From Nitrospira sp. (lineage in GTDB: Bacteria > Nitrospirota > Nitrospiria > Nitrospirales > Nitrospiraceae): 64,000 nt of DNA. Within the stretch, counting starts at the first letter, position 1. Each line of letters begins with the position of its first letter. The notes beneath the pieces were generated by a model. That model made no database searches and was not told the origin of the DNA. It worked only from the letters and a program-made list of their open reading frames with translations. Shown here one piece after another: positions 25,533-35,256 of the stretch. A program made the translations under genes and the position numbers. The DNA lies in NCBI GenBank assembly GCA_024760545.1, contig CP060501.1, positions 3,798,036-3,862,035 of the forward strand, given 5' to 3'.

Positions 25533-26822
25533 ATGACTCTTTCAATTCGTTTTCTGTTGGTCGCCATAACGGTCGTGAGCATGAGTTTTTGGGCAGGCGA
25601 ACGCCATGTCGCCCATGCCGCCGATCACACCGACCAACCGGTCTTGGTGTTACCAGAGTTGATTCAGGAAGTTTTGGCGAAAAATCCTGAGCTTCTGGCA
25701 GCGCGCAAGCAATGGGAAGCAGCCACGAATCGGATTGTCCAGGCTCGATCGCTGGATGACCCGACCCTGTTCGTCGACTTGTTTAATATCCCTCAGACCT
25801 TCAATGTTACGCAGACGCAGAACAGCATCTTCGGTCTCTCTCAGAATCTCCCATTCCCCGGCAAGCTGGCCCTGAAAAGTGAGATGGCGGGCAAGTCAGC
25901 TGAGATGACCGAGCAGGCGCTGCGCGCGAAGGAACGTGAACTCATCGCCCGTCTTAAGCAAGTCTACTACGACCTGTTTCTTGCAGATAAGGCGATCCAG
26001 ATTCATCATGAGCAGATTAATCTGCTCAAACAATTTTTTGAAATAGCCAATGCGAGGTTCCGTGCGGGCAAGGGAGGTCAGGTCGATGTCCTCAAAGCCC
26101 AGGTGGAACTTTCAGTGCTTCACGAGAAACTTCCCGTCCTGGAACAGCGTCGGCAGACTGCCCAAGCAATGCTGAACACCCTCGTGGATCGGGATCCGCG
26201 CTTTCCACTCGCATCTCCGCAGCCTCCGCATGAGGGACGGTTTGATCTGGACCTTGAAGAGCTCTATCGCGCGGCGGCGACGGCCAGACCGGAGTTGAAA
26301 GCCGCCGAGCTGGCCCTGCAGCGGAACGAACAGTCTCACGCGCTGGCCCAGCGTCAGTACTACCCGGACTTTAATGTGTCATTTCGGCGCTTCCAGAACT
26401 TTCAAGCCCAGGACGGATTCGGCGCCTACGTGGCGATGACCATCCCCTTCTCGTTCTGGACCAAACCGAAGTATGACGCAGGCGTGCAAGAAGCCATGGC
26501 GTCCGTCGCGGCTGCACGAGCACAACGGCACCAGCTGGAAAACATGACTCGCTTTCAGATTCGCGATCTGCTGGCCAAGATCCGAGCCAATTGGGAAGTG
26601 GCCGTGCTGTATCGGACCACCGTGTTGCCGCAAGCTGAACTAGGCTTGGAGGCTGCGCGGGTCGGATATCAGGTGGGGAAGTCCACCTTTCTGGACCTCT
26701 TGGATGCCGATAGGGCCTGGCGGGGGTTTCAACTTGAATACTACCGAGCGCTGGTTGAGCGGGAGTATCGTCTCGCCGAACTCGAACAGGTGATCGGAAC
26801 CGATCTGAATGGAAACAGCTAA
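25533..26822 (+). CDS. cusC: CusC-like TolC-family outer-membrane factor
   Basis: A 429-residue exported protein with a signal peptide ending near HVAHA, then two repeated outer-membrane efflux domains with long helices (IQEVLAKNPELLAARKQWEAA and the matching second half from ~residue 235). It forms the outer channel of the RND pump encoded next. The start at 25533 has GGGGAGG upstream. It overlaps no neighbour; cusB begins 17 bases later, so the three pump genes form one operon. Confidence 0.9.
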   Translation: MTLSIRFLLVAITVVSMSFWAGERHVAHAADHTDQPVLVLPELIQEVLAKNPELLAARKQWEAATNRIVQARSLDDPTLFVDLFNIPQTFNVTQTQNSIFGLSQNLPFPGKLALKSEMAGKSAEMTEQALRAKERELIARLKQVYYDLFLADKAIQIHHEQINLLKQFFEIANARFRAGKGGQVDVLKAQVELSVLHEKLPVLEQRRQTAQAMLNTLVDRDPRFPLASPQPPHEGRFDLDLEELYRAAATARPELKAAELALQRNEQSHALAQRQYYPDFNVSFRRFQNFQAQDGFGAYVAMTIPFSFWTKPKYDAGVQEAMASVAAARAQRHQLENMTRFQIRDLLAKIRANWEVAVLYRTTVLPQAELGLEAARVGYQVGKSTFLDLLDADRAWRGFQLEYYRALVEREYRLAELEQVIGTDLNGNS

Positions 26823-26838
26823 AAAAGGAGGAATGGCC

Positions 26839-28596
26839 ATGAATCGGGACATGCGTACAAAAAGCCTTGTTGTCGGTATCGCAGTCGTCAGCTTGTTCGT
26901 CGGAATCACCGCCGGATTCTTCGCTGCCCATGGGGTGATGGGTGACATGTCAGGAATGAAGAGCAGTGGGGGGATGAAGGGCCATGGGATGGACGGTATG
27001 AAAGGCATGGAACCAATGCCAGGCATGTCCGACGCTTCATCCGGGGCAGTCGTTGTGCCGGCCGTGGCGAGACAGTTGATCGGTGTTCGTAGTGCTTCGG
27101 CAGCCCATGCAACTTTGGAGGAAGAGATCCGTACGGTCGGCACGGTCGGTTATGACGAACGGGGATTCACGCAAGTCACGCTGAAGATCTCCGGGTGGGT
27201 TCGAAAGGTCTTCATCGATTCGAGCGGTCGACCGGTTCGCAAAGGTGAACCGCTCTTCACCTTCTACTCGCCGGATCTCTTGGCCACGCAAGACGAGTAT
27301 CTCCTTGCCATGAAGACGCGTGCGCAACTGACCGAAAGCCCGATCGACGAGGCGAAAGTCAACGCCGATGCGCTCGTGGCGAGCGCGCGGGCACGCTTGC
27401 GACTCTGGGATGTGACCGATTCGCAGATTGCGGCCCTGGAACGTCGTGGCCAAGCCGACCCGGTGCTCACGGTCTACGCGCCTTCCTCCGGCATCGTCAT
27501 GAAACGTGACGCCTTACCCGGGAAGTATGTGGAGCCGGGCACGACGCTGTATGAGATCGCGGATCTTTCCACAGTCTGGATCTCCGCTGATATCTATGAA
27601 TCAGAAGTGGCGGCCACGAAAGTCGGCCAGCCGGCAACGGTCACGTTTGCGGCTTATCCGGGGAAAACGTTCCCCGGCAAGGTGGCCTATGTGTACCCGA
27701 CCTTGAATACCGAAGCCCGCACAGTACGGGTGCGATTGGAGTTTCCAAATCCTGGGCTGAGATTGAAGCCCGGCATGTACGGAAACGTGACTTTGCAAAC
27801 GAATGCGGTCAGAACCCTGGTCGTGCCAAAGGAAGCCGTGATGGAGACCGGGCTTCGTCAACTCGTGTTCATGGATCGGGGGCAAGGCCGGTATGAGCCT
27901 GCTGCGGTCAAGTTGGGTCGCAGGGGTCAGGATGCAGTGGAAGTGATGGAGGGACTCAAAGAAGGAGACCGCATCGTGACCTCGGCCAATTTCTTGTTGG
28001 ACGCGGAAAGTAAATTGGCATCGGCGTCGAGCATGCAGGGCATGATGGGCCGGATCGGCATGGGCGACTGGCAAATGCGCGGCGCCTATGAAGCCAAGAT
28101 GGAGGGGATGGAAGGTATGTCCGGCATGCACGGGATGGAGGGCATGAAGAGCATGGGAGGAATGGCCGGCAGGGGAGTGGAGGGTATGAAAGGCATGGAT
28201 GAAATGCCGGGCATGAAGGACATGAGCGGCATGCCGGGTATGGATCCTGGTTCAGCTAGGGCTATCTCAGGAACTCGCAAGGTAGCAGGATACACCCTGA
28301 CCTTCACGACTCTGCCTGAAACGCCCAAGGCGGGTGAGGTGCTCCTCAGACTCAGGGTGGCGGATCAGAGCGGCAAGCCAGTGACCAATGCGCAAGTCCT
28401 GTTCGTCTACACCATGCCGATGCCAGGCATGACTGATTCAAAGGCCGCAGCTTCGCATATTAAAGACGGGCTCTATGAAGGCAAGGGGATGTTTGGGATG
28501 AGTGGTACTTGGGTTGTCACTGCCAATCTGACGATACCGGGCCAACCTCCAATAGTTGAAAAGTTTCAATTCCTGGTCGTAGGGGGAGGCATGTAA
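26839..28596 (+). CDS. cusB: CusB-like adaptor with Met-rich loops and a C-terminal YtkA-like domain
   Basis: A 585-residue periplasmic adaptor of HME-RND pumps. After one N-terminal membrane anchor comes a Met/Gly-rich stretch (MSGMKSSGGMKGHGMDGMKG), then barrel-sandwich and beta-barrel domains (VTLKISGWVRKVFIDSSGRPV, YAPSSGIVMK, KPGMYGNVTL). A second Met-rich linker (~residues 420-470, GMEGMSGMHGMEGMKSMGG) leads to a YtkA/FixH-like immunoglobulin domain (KPVTNAQVLFVYTMPMPGM). Met clusters bind Cu(I)/Ag(I), so this points to copper or silver. I chose ATG 26839; AAGGAGG is too close to the ATG at 26833. Confidence 0.9.
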   Translation: MNRDMRTKSLVVGIAVVSLFVGITAGFFAAHGVMGDMSGMKSSGGMKGHGMDGMKGMEPMPGMSDASSGAVVVPAVARQLIGVRSASAAHATLEEEIRTVGTVGYDERGFTQVTLKISGWVRKVFIDSSGRPVRKGEPLFTFYSPDLLATQDEYLLAMKTRAQLTESPIDEAKVNADALVASARARLRLWDVTDSQIAALERRGQADPVLTVYAPSSGIVMKRDALPGKYVEPGTTLYEIADLSTVWISADIYESEVAATKVGQPATVTFAAYPGKTFPGKVAYVYPTLNTEARTVRVRLEFPNPGLRLKPGMYGNVTLQTNAVRTLVVPKEAVMETGLRQLVFMDRGQGRYEPAAVKLGRRGQDAVEVMEGLKEGDRIVTSANFLLDAESKLASASSMQGMMGRIGMGDWQMRGAYEAKMEGMEGMSGMHGMEGMKSMGGMAGRGVEGMKGMDEMPGMKDMSGMPGMDPGSARAISGTRKVAGYTLTFTTLPETPKAGEVLLRLRVADQSGKPVTNAQVLFVYTMPMPGMTDSKAAASHIKDGLYEGKGMFGMSGTWVVTANLTIPGQPPIVEKFQFLVVGGGM

Positions 28597-28645
28597 TCAG
28601 AGAACGGGAGTTGCAGCGCGCCGTGTAGTTGGAAGGCGGAGAGAC

Positions 28646-31600
28646 ATGATTTATCGACTAATCGAAGTGAGTTCTAGGAATCCGGTGCTGGTGATTTTGT
28701 GTGTACTCTTGTTGACCGTCTGGGGTGGCTGGGCCGTGCTTGACGTTCCTCTGGATGCCATTCCCGATCTTTCGGATGTTCAGGTCATCGTCTATACCGA
28801 GTGGCAGGGGCGCAGTCCCACGCTTATTGAGGATCAAATCACCTACCCGGTCGTGACCTCTCTGCTCGCTGGACCTAAAGTCAAACGGGTCCGAGGTGTT
28901 TCGGAATACGGTGTCTCCTATGTCTATGTGATTTTTGAAGACCGAACCGATCTCTACTGGGCACGAAGTCGTGTCCTCGAATATCTTCAGAAGCTCACCG
29001 GCAAGTTGCCGTCAGGCGTGACGCCGACACTGGGGCCGGATGCGACCGGTGTCGGATGGGTCTATCAGTATGCGTTGGTGGACGAGTCGGGGGCTCACGA
29101 TCTTGCACAGCTTAGGAGTCTTCAGGATTGGTATCTACGGTACCAACTGGAGAGTGTGCCTGGCGTGGCGGAAGTGTCGGCGATCGGCGGATTCGTCAAA
29201 CAATACCAAATCGAAGTGGACCCCAATACGTTAGCGGCTTATCGGCTCCCGATTCAGAAGGTCATCGAAGCCGTCCGCAACAGCAACGCGGAGGTAAGCG
29301 GCCGGGTGTTGGAGATGGCCGGCACTGAATACGTCATTCGAGGCCGAGGGTATCTGCGGTCGGTTGATGAAATCGAGCTGATTCCCGTCGGCACGGATGG
29401 ACGAGGCACGCCGATCCTGGTGCGTGACATCGGGAATGTCCAACTCGGGCCGGATCAGCGGCGGGGCATTGCCGAATTGGACGGCAAGGGCCAGACGGTC
29501 GGCGGCATCGTGATCATGCGGGCCGGAGAGAACGCGCTCGCCGTGATCGAGCGGATCAAATCCAGGCTGAAAGAAATTACCCCCGCTTTGCCAGAAGGCA
29601 TACGCATTGTTCCCACTTATGATCGGTCCGATCTTATTCATCGTGCGATCGCCGTCCTCCGCGAGAAACTGGTTGAAGAAAGTGTGATCGTGAGCCTGAT
29701 CGCACTGGTCTTTCTGTTTCACGTTCGAAGCGCCCTGGTGGCCATCCTCATTCTCCCAGTGGCAGTGCTGCTCGCTTTTATTCCGATGGCTTACTTGAAG
29801 ATTACGTCCAACATCATGTCATTGGGCGGGATCGCCATCGCCATCGGAGCCATGGTCGATGCCGCGATCGTGATGGTTGAGAATGCCCATAAACGGTTGG
29901 AGCAATCTCCCTCAGGCAACCGGACGGAAATCATCATCGCTGCCGCAAAAGCGGTCGGGCGGCCTCTGTTCTTTTCACTGCTGGTGATCGCGGTGTCGTT
30001 CCTGCCGATCTTTGCCCTGGAAGCGCAGGAAGGTCGGCTGTTCACGCCCCTGGCCTACACCAAGACCTTTTCGATGCTCTTTGCCACCGCGCTCTCGGTG
30101 ACATTGGCGCCCGTGCTGATGGTACTGTTGATTCGTGGGAAGGTTCGCCCTGAAGCCAAGAATCCTCTGAACCGGTGGCTCATTGCCCTGTATCGCCCCA
30201 TCCTCTCAGGCGCCCTGCGAGTCCGGTGGCTGACCGTGGGCGTCGCCGTCGCGGCAGTGGCCGTTACGGTGCCGGTGTTCTCCCAACTCGGCGCGGAATT
30301 CATGCCGCCGCTGAACGAGGGCACTATTCTTTACATGCCTACGACCGTTCCAGGTCTTTCGATTCCCGAAGCGACGAAAGTCTTACAGGTCCAGGATCAG
30401 TTGCTCACAACCTTCCCCGAAGTTGAGCGGGTATTCGGCAAAATGGGAAAGGCACCGACCGCGACCGACCCAGCCTTTGTAGGAATGGCTGAGATTACCG
30501 TCACGCTCAAGCCGGAATCGCAGTGGCGGCCAGGCATGAACTGGGACCGATTACTGGATGAGATGGATGCCAAGCTGCGCATCCCTGGCTTTCCGAACAT
30601 CTGGTGGATGCCGATTCAGACTCGCACGGAAATGATCACGACCGGTGTCCGAAGTCCGGTGGGAATCAAAGTGCTGGGGCCGGATTTGAAGACAATCGAG
30701 CGAATCGGTCTAGAGATCGAGCAGGCCTTGGCGACTGTTCCGGGTACTAAGAGCGCGTTCGCCGAGCGGCTTAATGAGGGCTACTACTTGGATCTGATCG
30801 TCAATCGGCGTGAAGCGGCCCGCTATGGCCTGACGGTGGGAGACGTGCAAGCGGTGATTACCTCGGCCATTGGAGGGGAAACTGTGACGACCACGGTCGA
30901 AGGTCGGGAACGGTACTCAGTCAATGTTCGATACAAGCGCGAGCTGCGCGACGATCCGGACCGGCTCAAACGGGTGCTGATTCCCACGCCGACCGGCGCG
31001 CAGATCCCCCTTAGTCAAATCGCGGAGATGGTGATCACACAGGGGCCCCCGTCGATCGCGGATGAGGCGGGATCGCTCGCCGGCCTAGTCTCGGTGTCGG
31101 TCAGCGGACGAGACCTGCGCGGCTATGTCGAAGATGCTCAACGAGCAGTCCGAGAGCTAGTGACCTCGCCGTCTGGGTACCGGCTGATCTGGACCGGGCA
31201 ATACGAACATCTGGTGCGGGCGGAAGAGCGGCTGAAGCTGGTAGTGCCCGTGACACTGGCCGTGATTCTGTTGCTCCTGTATCTCAATTTCCGCTCGCTT
31301 GCGAAATCGCTGATCGTCCTCTTGTCCGTCCCCTTCGCCGTGATCGGAGCGATCTGGTATCTCCATTACCTTGGCTACAACCTCAGCGTGGCGGTCTGGG
31401 TGGGTATCATTGCGCTGGCTGGCGTGGCAGCGGAGACGGGTGTGGTGATGCTCGTCTATCTCGATGAAGTGTATGAGCGGCGTGTGCGAGAAGGCCGGAT
31501 GACGACGGAGCAGGATCTACGCGAATCCATCATGGAGGGAGCCGTTCAGCGCGTGCGGCCAAAGATAATGACGGTGGCGGCGATCATGGGCGGCTTACTC

Positions 31601-31819
31601 CCCATCATGTGGACCACCGGAGCTGGCGCCGACGTGATGAAACGGATTGCCGCACCAATGATCGGGGGCATGATGTCGTCCACGGTGCTAACGTTGCTGG
31701 TCATTCCGGTGTTGTATGCCATGTGGCGGGGTTGGTCTGGGACCTTCGGAGCTCCCTCGCCACTCACCAGTACCGACCCTTTCCAAGAGAAGAAAGCACC
31801 AGTGTTGCCGAGAGGTTAA
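28646..31819 (+). CDS. cusA: CusA-like heavy-metal RND pump
   Basis: A 1057-residue inner-membrane proton antiporter of the CusA/CzcA class. It has the family layout: an N-terminal helix (NPVLVILCVLLLTVWGG), a porter domain, membrane helices with GAMVDAAIVMVENAHKRLE, a second porter domain and a second helix bundle (GVAAETGVVMLVYLDEV). The C-terminal RPKIMTVAAIMGGLLP motif is complete, unlike in the two remnants nearby. GGCGGAGAGAC precedes the ATG. With the Met-rich CusB it most likely exports Cu(I)/Ag(I). Confidence 0.93.
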   Translation: MIYRLIEVSSRNPVLVILCVLLLTVWGGWAVLDVPLDAIPDLSDVQVIVYTEWQGRSPTLIEDQITYPVVTSLLAGPKVKRVRGVSEYGVSYVYVIFEDRTDLYWARSRVLEYLQKLTGKLPSGVTPTLGPDATGVGWVYQYALVDESGAHDLAQLRSLQDWYLRYQLESVPGVAEVSAIGGFVKQYQIEVDPNTLAAYRLPIQKVIEAVRNSNAEVSGRVLEMAGTEYVIRGRGYLRSVDEIELIPVGTDGRGTPILVRDIGNVQLGPDQRRGIAELDGKGQTVGGIVIMRAGENALAVIERIKSRLKEITPALPEGIRIVPTYDRSDLIHRAIAVLREKLVEESVIVSLIALVFLFHVRSALVAILILPVAVLLAFIPMAYLKITSNIMSLGGIAIAIGAMVDAAIVMVENAHKRLEQSPSGNRTEIIIAAAKAVGRPLFFSLLVIAVSFLPIFALEAQEGRLFTPLAYTKTFSMLFATALSVTLAPVLMVLLIRGKVRPEAKNPLNRWLIALYRPILSGALRVRWLTVGVAVAAVAVTVPVFSQLGAEFMPPLNEGTILYMPTTVPGLSIPEATKVLQVQDQLLTTFPEVERVFGKMGKAPTATDPAFVGMAEITVTLKPESQWRPGMNWDRLLDEMDAKLRIPGFPNIWWMPIQTRTEMITTGVRSPVGIKVLGPDLKTIERIGLEIEQALATVPGTKSAFAERLNEGYYLDLIVNRREAARYGLTVGDVQAVITSAIGGETVTTTVEGRERYSVNVRYKRELRDDPDRLKRVLIPTPTGAQIPLSQIAEMVITQGPPSIADEAGSLAGLVSVSVSGRDLRGYVEDAQRAVRELVTSPSGYRLIWTGQYEHLVRAEERLKLVVPVTLAVILLLLYLNFRSLAKSLIVLLSVPFAVIGAIWYLHYLGYNLSVAVWVGIIALAGVAAETGVVMLVYLDEVYERRVREGRMTTEQDLRESIMEGAVQRVRPKIMTVAAIMGGLLPIMWTTGAGADVMKRIAAPMIGGMMSSTVLTLLVIPVLYAMWRGWSGTFGAPSPLTSTDPFQEKKAPVLPRG

Positions 31820-31953
31820 CACATGAAACGCGGTGAGCAGGATAAGGATACGTTGAATCAGCTGTCAACGTGATGAGGCCATATGCTGTAAATGCATCAT
31901 AAGATGACGAGACATTATTGTATTGATCGTGCTCTCGCGGATGAATCGGAAAA

Positions 31954-32352
31954 CTAATCCTGTTCGAGCACCTGAATAATCGGACATCCCTTCGCAGGTT
32001 GCTTCCTATCGCATTGCCGAACCAGCCCAGCTAATGCTTTCCGCATTGCCTCGAGGCCCATGAGCTTCTGGTCAATCAGTCGCATCTTGTGGGCGGCCAG
32101 GGCACGGGTCTCCGCACAGGCACCAGCTTCCTCCAGCCGTAGCAGTTCAGCGATTTCCTCCAACGTGAATCCAAGGGCCTGCGCCCGCTTAATAAAGCGG
32201 ATATGTTTCACGATATCCGCCGGATACCGCCGATACCCCATATGCGGCTTGTCCGGCTCGGCCAGCAGTCTCCGTCTCTGGTAATAACGGACCGTCTCGA
32301 CATTCACCCCGGCCAGCTTCGCCACTCGACCTATCGTCAATTCTGAAGCCAT
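31954..32352 (-). CDS. merR: MerR mercury-responsive regulator
   Basis: A 132-residue MerR-family regulator with an N-terminal winged helix (TIGRVAKLAGVNVETVRYYQRRRLL) and a coiled-coil dimer region. The three cysteines that bind Hg(II) are present: ACAETR, RQCDRK and the terminal KGCPII. It diverges from merTPFA across an 78-base region with a canonical MerR operator. It represses and, with Hg(II), activates both directions. Confidence 0.93.
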   Translation of the reverse strand: MASELTIGRVAKLAGVNVETVRYYQRRRLLAEPDKPHMGYRRYPADIVKHIRFIKRAQALGFTLEEIAELLRLEEAGACAETRALAAHKMRLIDQKLMGLEAMRKALAGLVRQCDRKQPAKGCPIIQVLEQD

Positions 32353-32363
32353 TAAGATTTCCC

Positions 32364-32395
32364 TTGATTCCGTACCGTAGTACGGAGTTTATACT
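32364..32395 (+). promoter_or_regulatory. mer operator/promoter
   Basis: A perfect 7-4-7 dyad TCCGTAC-CGTA-GTACGGA (32369-32386) lies between TTGATT (32364-32369) and TATACT (32390-32395). The spacing is 19-20 bases depending on the -10 register (TTATAC gives 19), the long spacer that MerR untwists. It serves merTPFA rightward and probably merR leftward. Confidence 0.85.
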
Positions 32396-32430
32396 GGTAT
32401 CAATAGGTAAGTTTGGAAAATAGGTGATGT

Positions 32431-32817
32431 ATGGAGAGGTTGTCCAGGTCGGAGCAAGAGAACCCGTGGTCTAAACCGCCAAATGGTCGCGGCGCGTTGG
32501 GTCTCGGCGGCGTCGCGGCGGTCCTCGCCTCGATCTGTTGTGTCGGCCCGCTCGTGTTGGTGGCGATTGGCGTCAGCGGCGCGTGGATCGGCAATCTGAC
32601 GGTGCTCGAACCGTATCGTCCGATCTTTATTGGCGCAGCACTCGTGGCGCTCTTCTTTGCCTACCGGCGCATCTTCCGACCCGCCGAAGCCTGCAAGACG
32701 GAGGAGGGCTGTGCCGTGCCGCAGGTCAAGACGGCGCAGACGATCATGTTTGTAATCGTGGCCGCCCTGACGGGGCTCGCGCTGGCATTCCCCTATATTC
32801 TGCCGCTGTTGTACTAA
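32431..32817 (+). CDS. merT: MerT mercuric ion transporter
   Basis: A 128-residue inner-membrane protein with three hydrophobic segments. The first holds the Hg-binding pair SICCVGPL, and a cytoplasmic loop holds a second Cys pair (EACKTEEGCAVP). MerT passes Hg(II) from MerP to the cytoplasm. AGGTGATGT precedes the ATG. It is first in merTPFA. Confidence 0.92.
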   Translation: MERLSRSEQENPWSKPPNGRGALGLGGVAAVLASICCVGPLVLVAIGVSGAWIGNLTVLEPYRPIFIGAALVALFFAYRRIFRPAEACKTEEGCAVPQVKTAQTIMFVIVAALTGLALAFPYILPLLY

Positions 32818-32828
32818 AGGACCACCTC

Positions 32829-33107
32829 ATGAAAACGCTGATCGCTCTACTGGCCCTCTTGGTCGCCTTGAGCGCGCCCGCCTGGGCCGCCACGCAAACG
32901 GTCACCCTGTCGGTGCCCGGCATGAAATGCGCGACCTGCCCGATCACGGTCAAGAAAGCGCTGAACAAGGTCGAAGGCGTCAAGAACATCGAGGTGAACT
33001 TGGAGAAGAAGGAAGCCCTGATCACCTTCGATGACGCCAAGACCACGGTCGAGGCACTGCTGGAGGCCACGAAGAACGCGGGTTATCCCTCCACCGTTCA
33101 TCCGTAG
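32829..33107 (+). CDS. merP: MerP periplasmic mercury-binding protein
   Basis: A 92-residue protein: signal peptide ending APAWAA, then a heavy-metal-associated domain with the GMKCATCP metal loop (CxxC). It binds Hg(II) in the periplasm for MerT. ATG 32829 is 11 bases after merT; the longer open frame before it lies inside merT. Confidence 0.92.
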   Translation: MKTLIALLALLVALSAPAWAATQTVTLSVPGMKCATCPITVKKALNKVEGVKNIEVNLEKKEALITFDDAKTTVEALLEATKNAGYPSTVHP

Positions 33108-33115
33108 GAGCCGCA

Positions 33116-33355
33116 ATGGACGCGAAAGCCAACGAGACGCCGTCCTGGTTGGGCCGAACGCTCATGGCGGTCGGCATCAGCGGCGCCGCGTTTGCCGCAC
33201 TCTGCTGCCTGGCGCCGTTTCTTGTGGCCGGTCTGGTCACCGCTCTTGGCCTTGGGTTCATGCTCAACGACACCCTATTGATCGGTCTTCTTGTGATGTT
33301 CATCGGAGTGGCCGCGCTAGGGTACTACTTCCGTGCCCGGCAGACGTGCGCATGA
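33116..33355 (+). CDS. merF: MerF small mercury transporter
   Basis: A 79-residue protein with two membrane helices, a Cys pair in the first (FAALCCLAPF) and a C-terminal RQTCA. This fits MerF, a two-helix Hg(II) importer. It starts 8 bases after merP. Confidence 0.88.
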   Translation: MDAKANETPSWLGRTLMAVGISGAAFAALCCLAPFLVAGLVTALGLGFMLNDTLLIGLLVMFIGVAALGYYFRARQTCA

Positions 33356-33394
33356 CCTGCAGGACATGCCCGGACAACCAACCCAGGAGGGGAC

Positions 33395-34831
33395 ATGATG
33401 GCGCAGGAATTTGATCTGGTGATTCTCGGATCCGGCTCGACGGCGTTTGCGGCGGCGCTTCGCGCGGCAGCAACCGGACACACGGCAGCCATGACCGAAG
33501 TGCGCACGCTCGGGGGCACGTGCGCCAATCGTGGCTGCTTGCCCTCAAAGAACCTCATTGAAGCCGCGAAAATCCTCTACGATGCGAAGAATCCGCGCTA
33601 CCCAGGGATTTCTCCTACCTCAATGAGCCTGGACTTCCGCGCGCTAATCGAGCAGAAGGATGCCGTGATTGAAGACTACCGGAGAAAGAAGTATCAGAGC
33701 ATTATCTCCAACTCTCAAAGCATCCGCGTGTTTGAAGGAGCCGCCCGCTTCAGCGGCCCCCACGAAGTGACCGTGAACGGGCAGGTGCTCTCAGCGGCTC
33801 GATTCCTCGTCGCGACGGGAACGGCGCCCACTGTGCCAGAGGTTCCTGGGCTTCGTGACACGCCGTATCTCACCAGCGACCTGCTCACGAGCCACGAAGA
33901 CCTCGAGCTCACAGCGCTTCCGGCCTCGCTCATCATCCTCGGTGGCGGCTACATCGCGCTGGAGCTCGGCCAGATGTTTGCGCGCTTCGGCACCAGCGTC
34001 ACGATTCTGGCACGCGGAGCGCGAATTCTTTCGGCCTACGAGCCGGAGATTGCACAATCAGTGGCAGAGGTATTTCGTGAGGAGGGCATTGCCATCCATA
34101 CCAAAGCCGCGGTGAGCCGGGTACAGGGCGATGAACGCCACGTCCTCGTCACGCTCCAGGTGGACGGGAGGAAGAAGGAACTGAAAGCGGCGAAGCTGCT
34201 TGTTGCCACGGGGCGCAAACCGAATACGGCACACCTGGGGCTTGACCTTCCAGGAGTCGATCTGGATGAACGTGGCTTCGTGAAGGTCAACGACGAGCTT
34301 CGCACGTCTGCCGCGCACGTGTATGCCGCCGGAGACGTGATTGGTTCCTACACCGGAAGCCAGATGGCAACTCCTGTGGGGGCGCAGGACGGCGGGATTG
34401 CCGCCGAGAATGCGCTCAACGGCAAAGGAGGCCATAAGGTAACCCACGCCGTGATTCCGCGCGCGATTTTTACCGACCCGCAGGTGGGCGTCGTCGGACT
34501 GTCGGACGCGGAAGCCAATGCGCGCGGGTACGCGTGCGATTGTCGGGTTATTCCTATGTCCCTCGTTCCCAGAGCTGGGGCGGTCCGGGAGACCAGAGGG
34601 GTCCTGAAGATGGTTGCGGACCGGAACACGAAGAAGGTGCTGGGGGTGTCCATGCACGGAATGAACGCGGCAGAGGTGATTCATGAGGCGGCCATGGGGC
34701 TTCATTTTGGTGCGAGTATCGACGACTTCGCCCATATGCTGCACGTCTATCCAACCATGTCCGAGGCGCTTAAAATAGCCGCCCTGTCTTACACAAAAGA
34801 CGTGTCGAAAATGAGCTGCTGTGCGGACTAG
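33395..34831 (+). CDS. merA: MerA mercuric reductase without NmerA domain
   Basis: A 478-residue flavoprotein that reduces Hg(II) to Hg(0) with NADPH. The FAD motif [10 protein letters not shown] is near the N-terminus. The redox pair is [11 protein letters not shown] (C43, C48), the NAD(P) motif is LGGGYIALE and the C-terminal Cys pair SCCAD (475-476) delivers Hg to the active site. There is no N-terminal NmerA metallochaperone domain. GGAGGGGAC precedes the ATG; a second ATG follows at once (33398). Confidence 0.94.
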   Translation: MMAQEFDLVILGSGSTAFAAALRAAATGHTAAMTEVRTLGGTCANRGCLPSKNLIEAAKILYDAKNPRYPGISPTSMSLDFRALIEQKDAVIEDYRRKKYQSIISNSQSIRVFEGAARFSGPHEVTVNGQVLSAARFLVATGTAPTVPEVPGLRDTPYLTSDLLTSHEDLELTALPASLIILGGGYIALELGQMFARFGTSVTILARGARILSAYEPEIAQSVAEVFREEGIAIHTKAAVSRVQGDERHVLVTLQVDGRKKELKAAKLLVATGRKPNTAHLGLDLPGVDLDERGFVKVNDELRTSAAHVYAAGDVIGSYTGSQMATPVGAQDGGIAAENALNGKGGHKVTHAVIPRAIFTDPQVGVVGLSDAEANARGYACDCRVIPMSLVPRAGAVRETRGVLKMVADRNTKKVLGVSMHGMNAAEVIHEAAMGLHFGASIDDFAHMLHVYPTMSEALKIAALSYTKDVSKMSCCAD

Positions 34832-34861
34832 AGTTGCACCTATTCCGCTCTCAATATTTTT

Positions 34862-34972
34862 CAGCCGATGGCTGGCGGTATGGTGAGATCGACCCTACTC
34901 ACGCTGGTCGTCATTCCAGTCCTCTATTCTTTTTGGCGACGCGTTCAGCTCCGCTCCACGATTGAATCTTAG
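34862..34972 (+). pseudogene. CusA/CzcA extreme C-terminal remnant
   Basis: Reading from 34862, the frame gives PMAGGMVRSTLLTLVVIPVL and then YSFWRRVQL, stopping at TAG 34970-34972. This is the last transmembrane segment of a heavy-metal RND pump with nothing before it. It lies directly after merA and before a plus-strand terminator. It is distinct from the 24385-24705 remnant. Confidence 0.78.
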
Positions 34973-35044
34973 AGAATGTTGCAGAAGGAGACTATGAAGG
35001 AGAACATGTTCAGGAGGTTCTCTTGATAATGCTGGGAAATCCCA

Positions 35045-35082
35045 GAAGGGTGGCACATTGCGAAGCTACCCTTCCGTTTTCT
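35045..35082 (+). terminator. Rho-independent terminator
   Basis: GAAGGGTGGC (35045-35054) pairs with GCTACCCTTC (35065-35074, one G-U pair) around a 10-base loop, followed by CGTTTTCT. It would end transcription from the mer operon or the cusA remnant. Confidence 0.65.
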
Positions 35083-35088
35083 CAGTTA

Positions 35089-35175
35089 TCAGCTGAAGAG
35101 GTTGTGCATCCACTGCCACACCTTGGATGCGGCCTCATATGGACAAAATCCCAAGTATTCTACCCAAGGGCACAT
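35089..35175 (-). CDS. 28-residue small protein behind a MerR-type promoter
   Basis: An open frame from ATG 35175 to TGA 35089-35091 encodes 28 residues, opening MCPWVEYLGFCPYEAASKVW and ending MHNLFS, with two Cys and four Trp. A strong GGGAGGTGATGACT precedes the ATG, and a MerR-type promoter (35200-35231) lies upstream on the same strand. I know no match. The Cys pair could bind metal, or this could be a leader peptide. Confidence is limited by the short length. Confidence 0.5.
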   Translation of the reverse strand: MCPWVEYLGFCPYEAASKVWQWMHNLFS

Positions 35176-35199
35176 AGTCATCACCTCCCTTTCAACGCC

Positions 35200-35231
35200 A
35201 TCCTACGGTCTGTACCATAGTATCGAGTCAA
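35200..35231 (-). promoter_or_regulatory. Leftward MerR-type promoter
   Basis: Reading leftward, TTGACT (35226-35231) is followed after 20 bases by TAGGAT (35200-35205), the long spacer typical of MerR-controlled promoters. Its spacer begins CGATACTATGGTAC, close to that of the divergent promoter at 35257. Confidence 0.6.
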
Positions 35232-35256
35232 GAGGTGCGAATTTCTGTAGAGGCGC

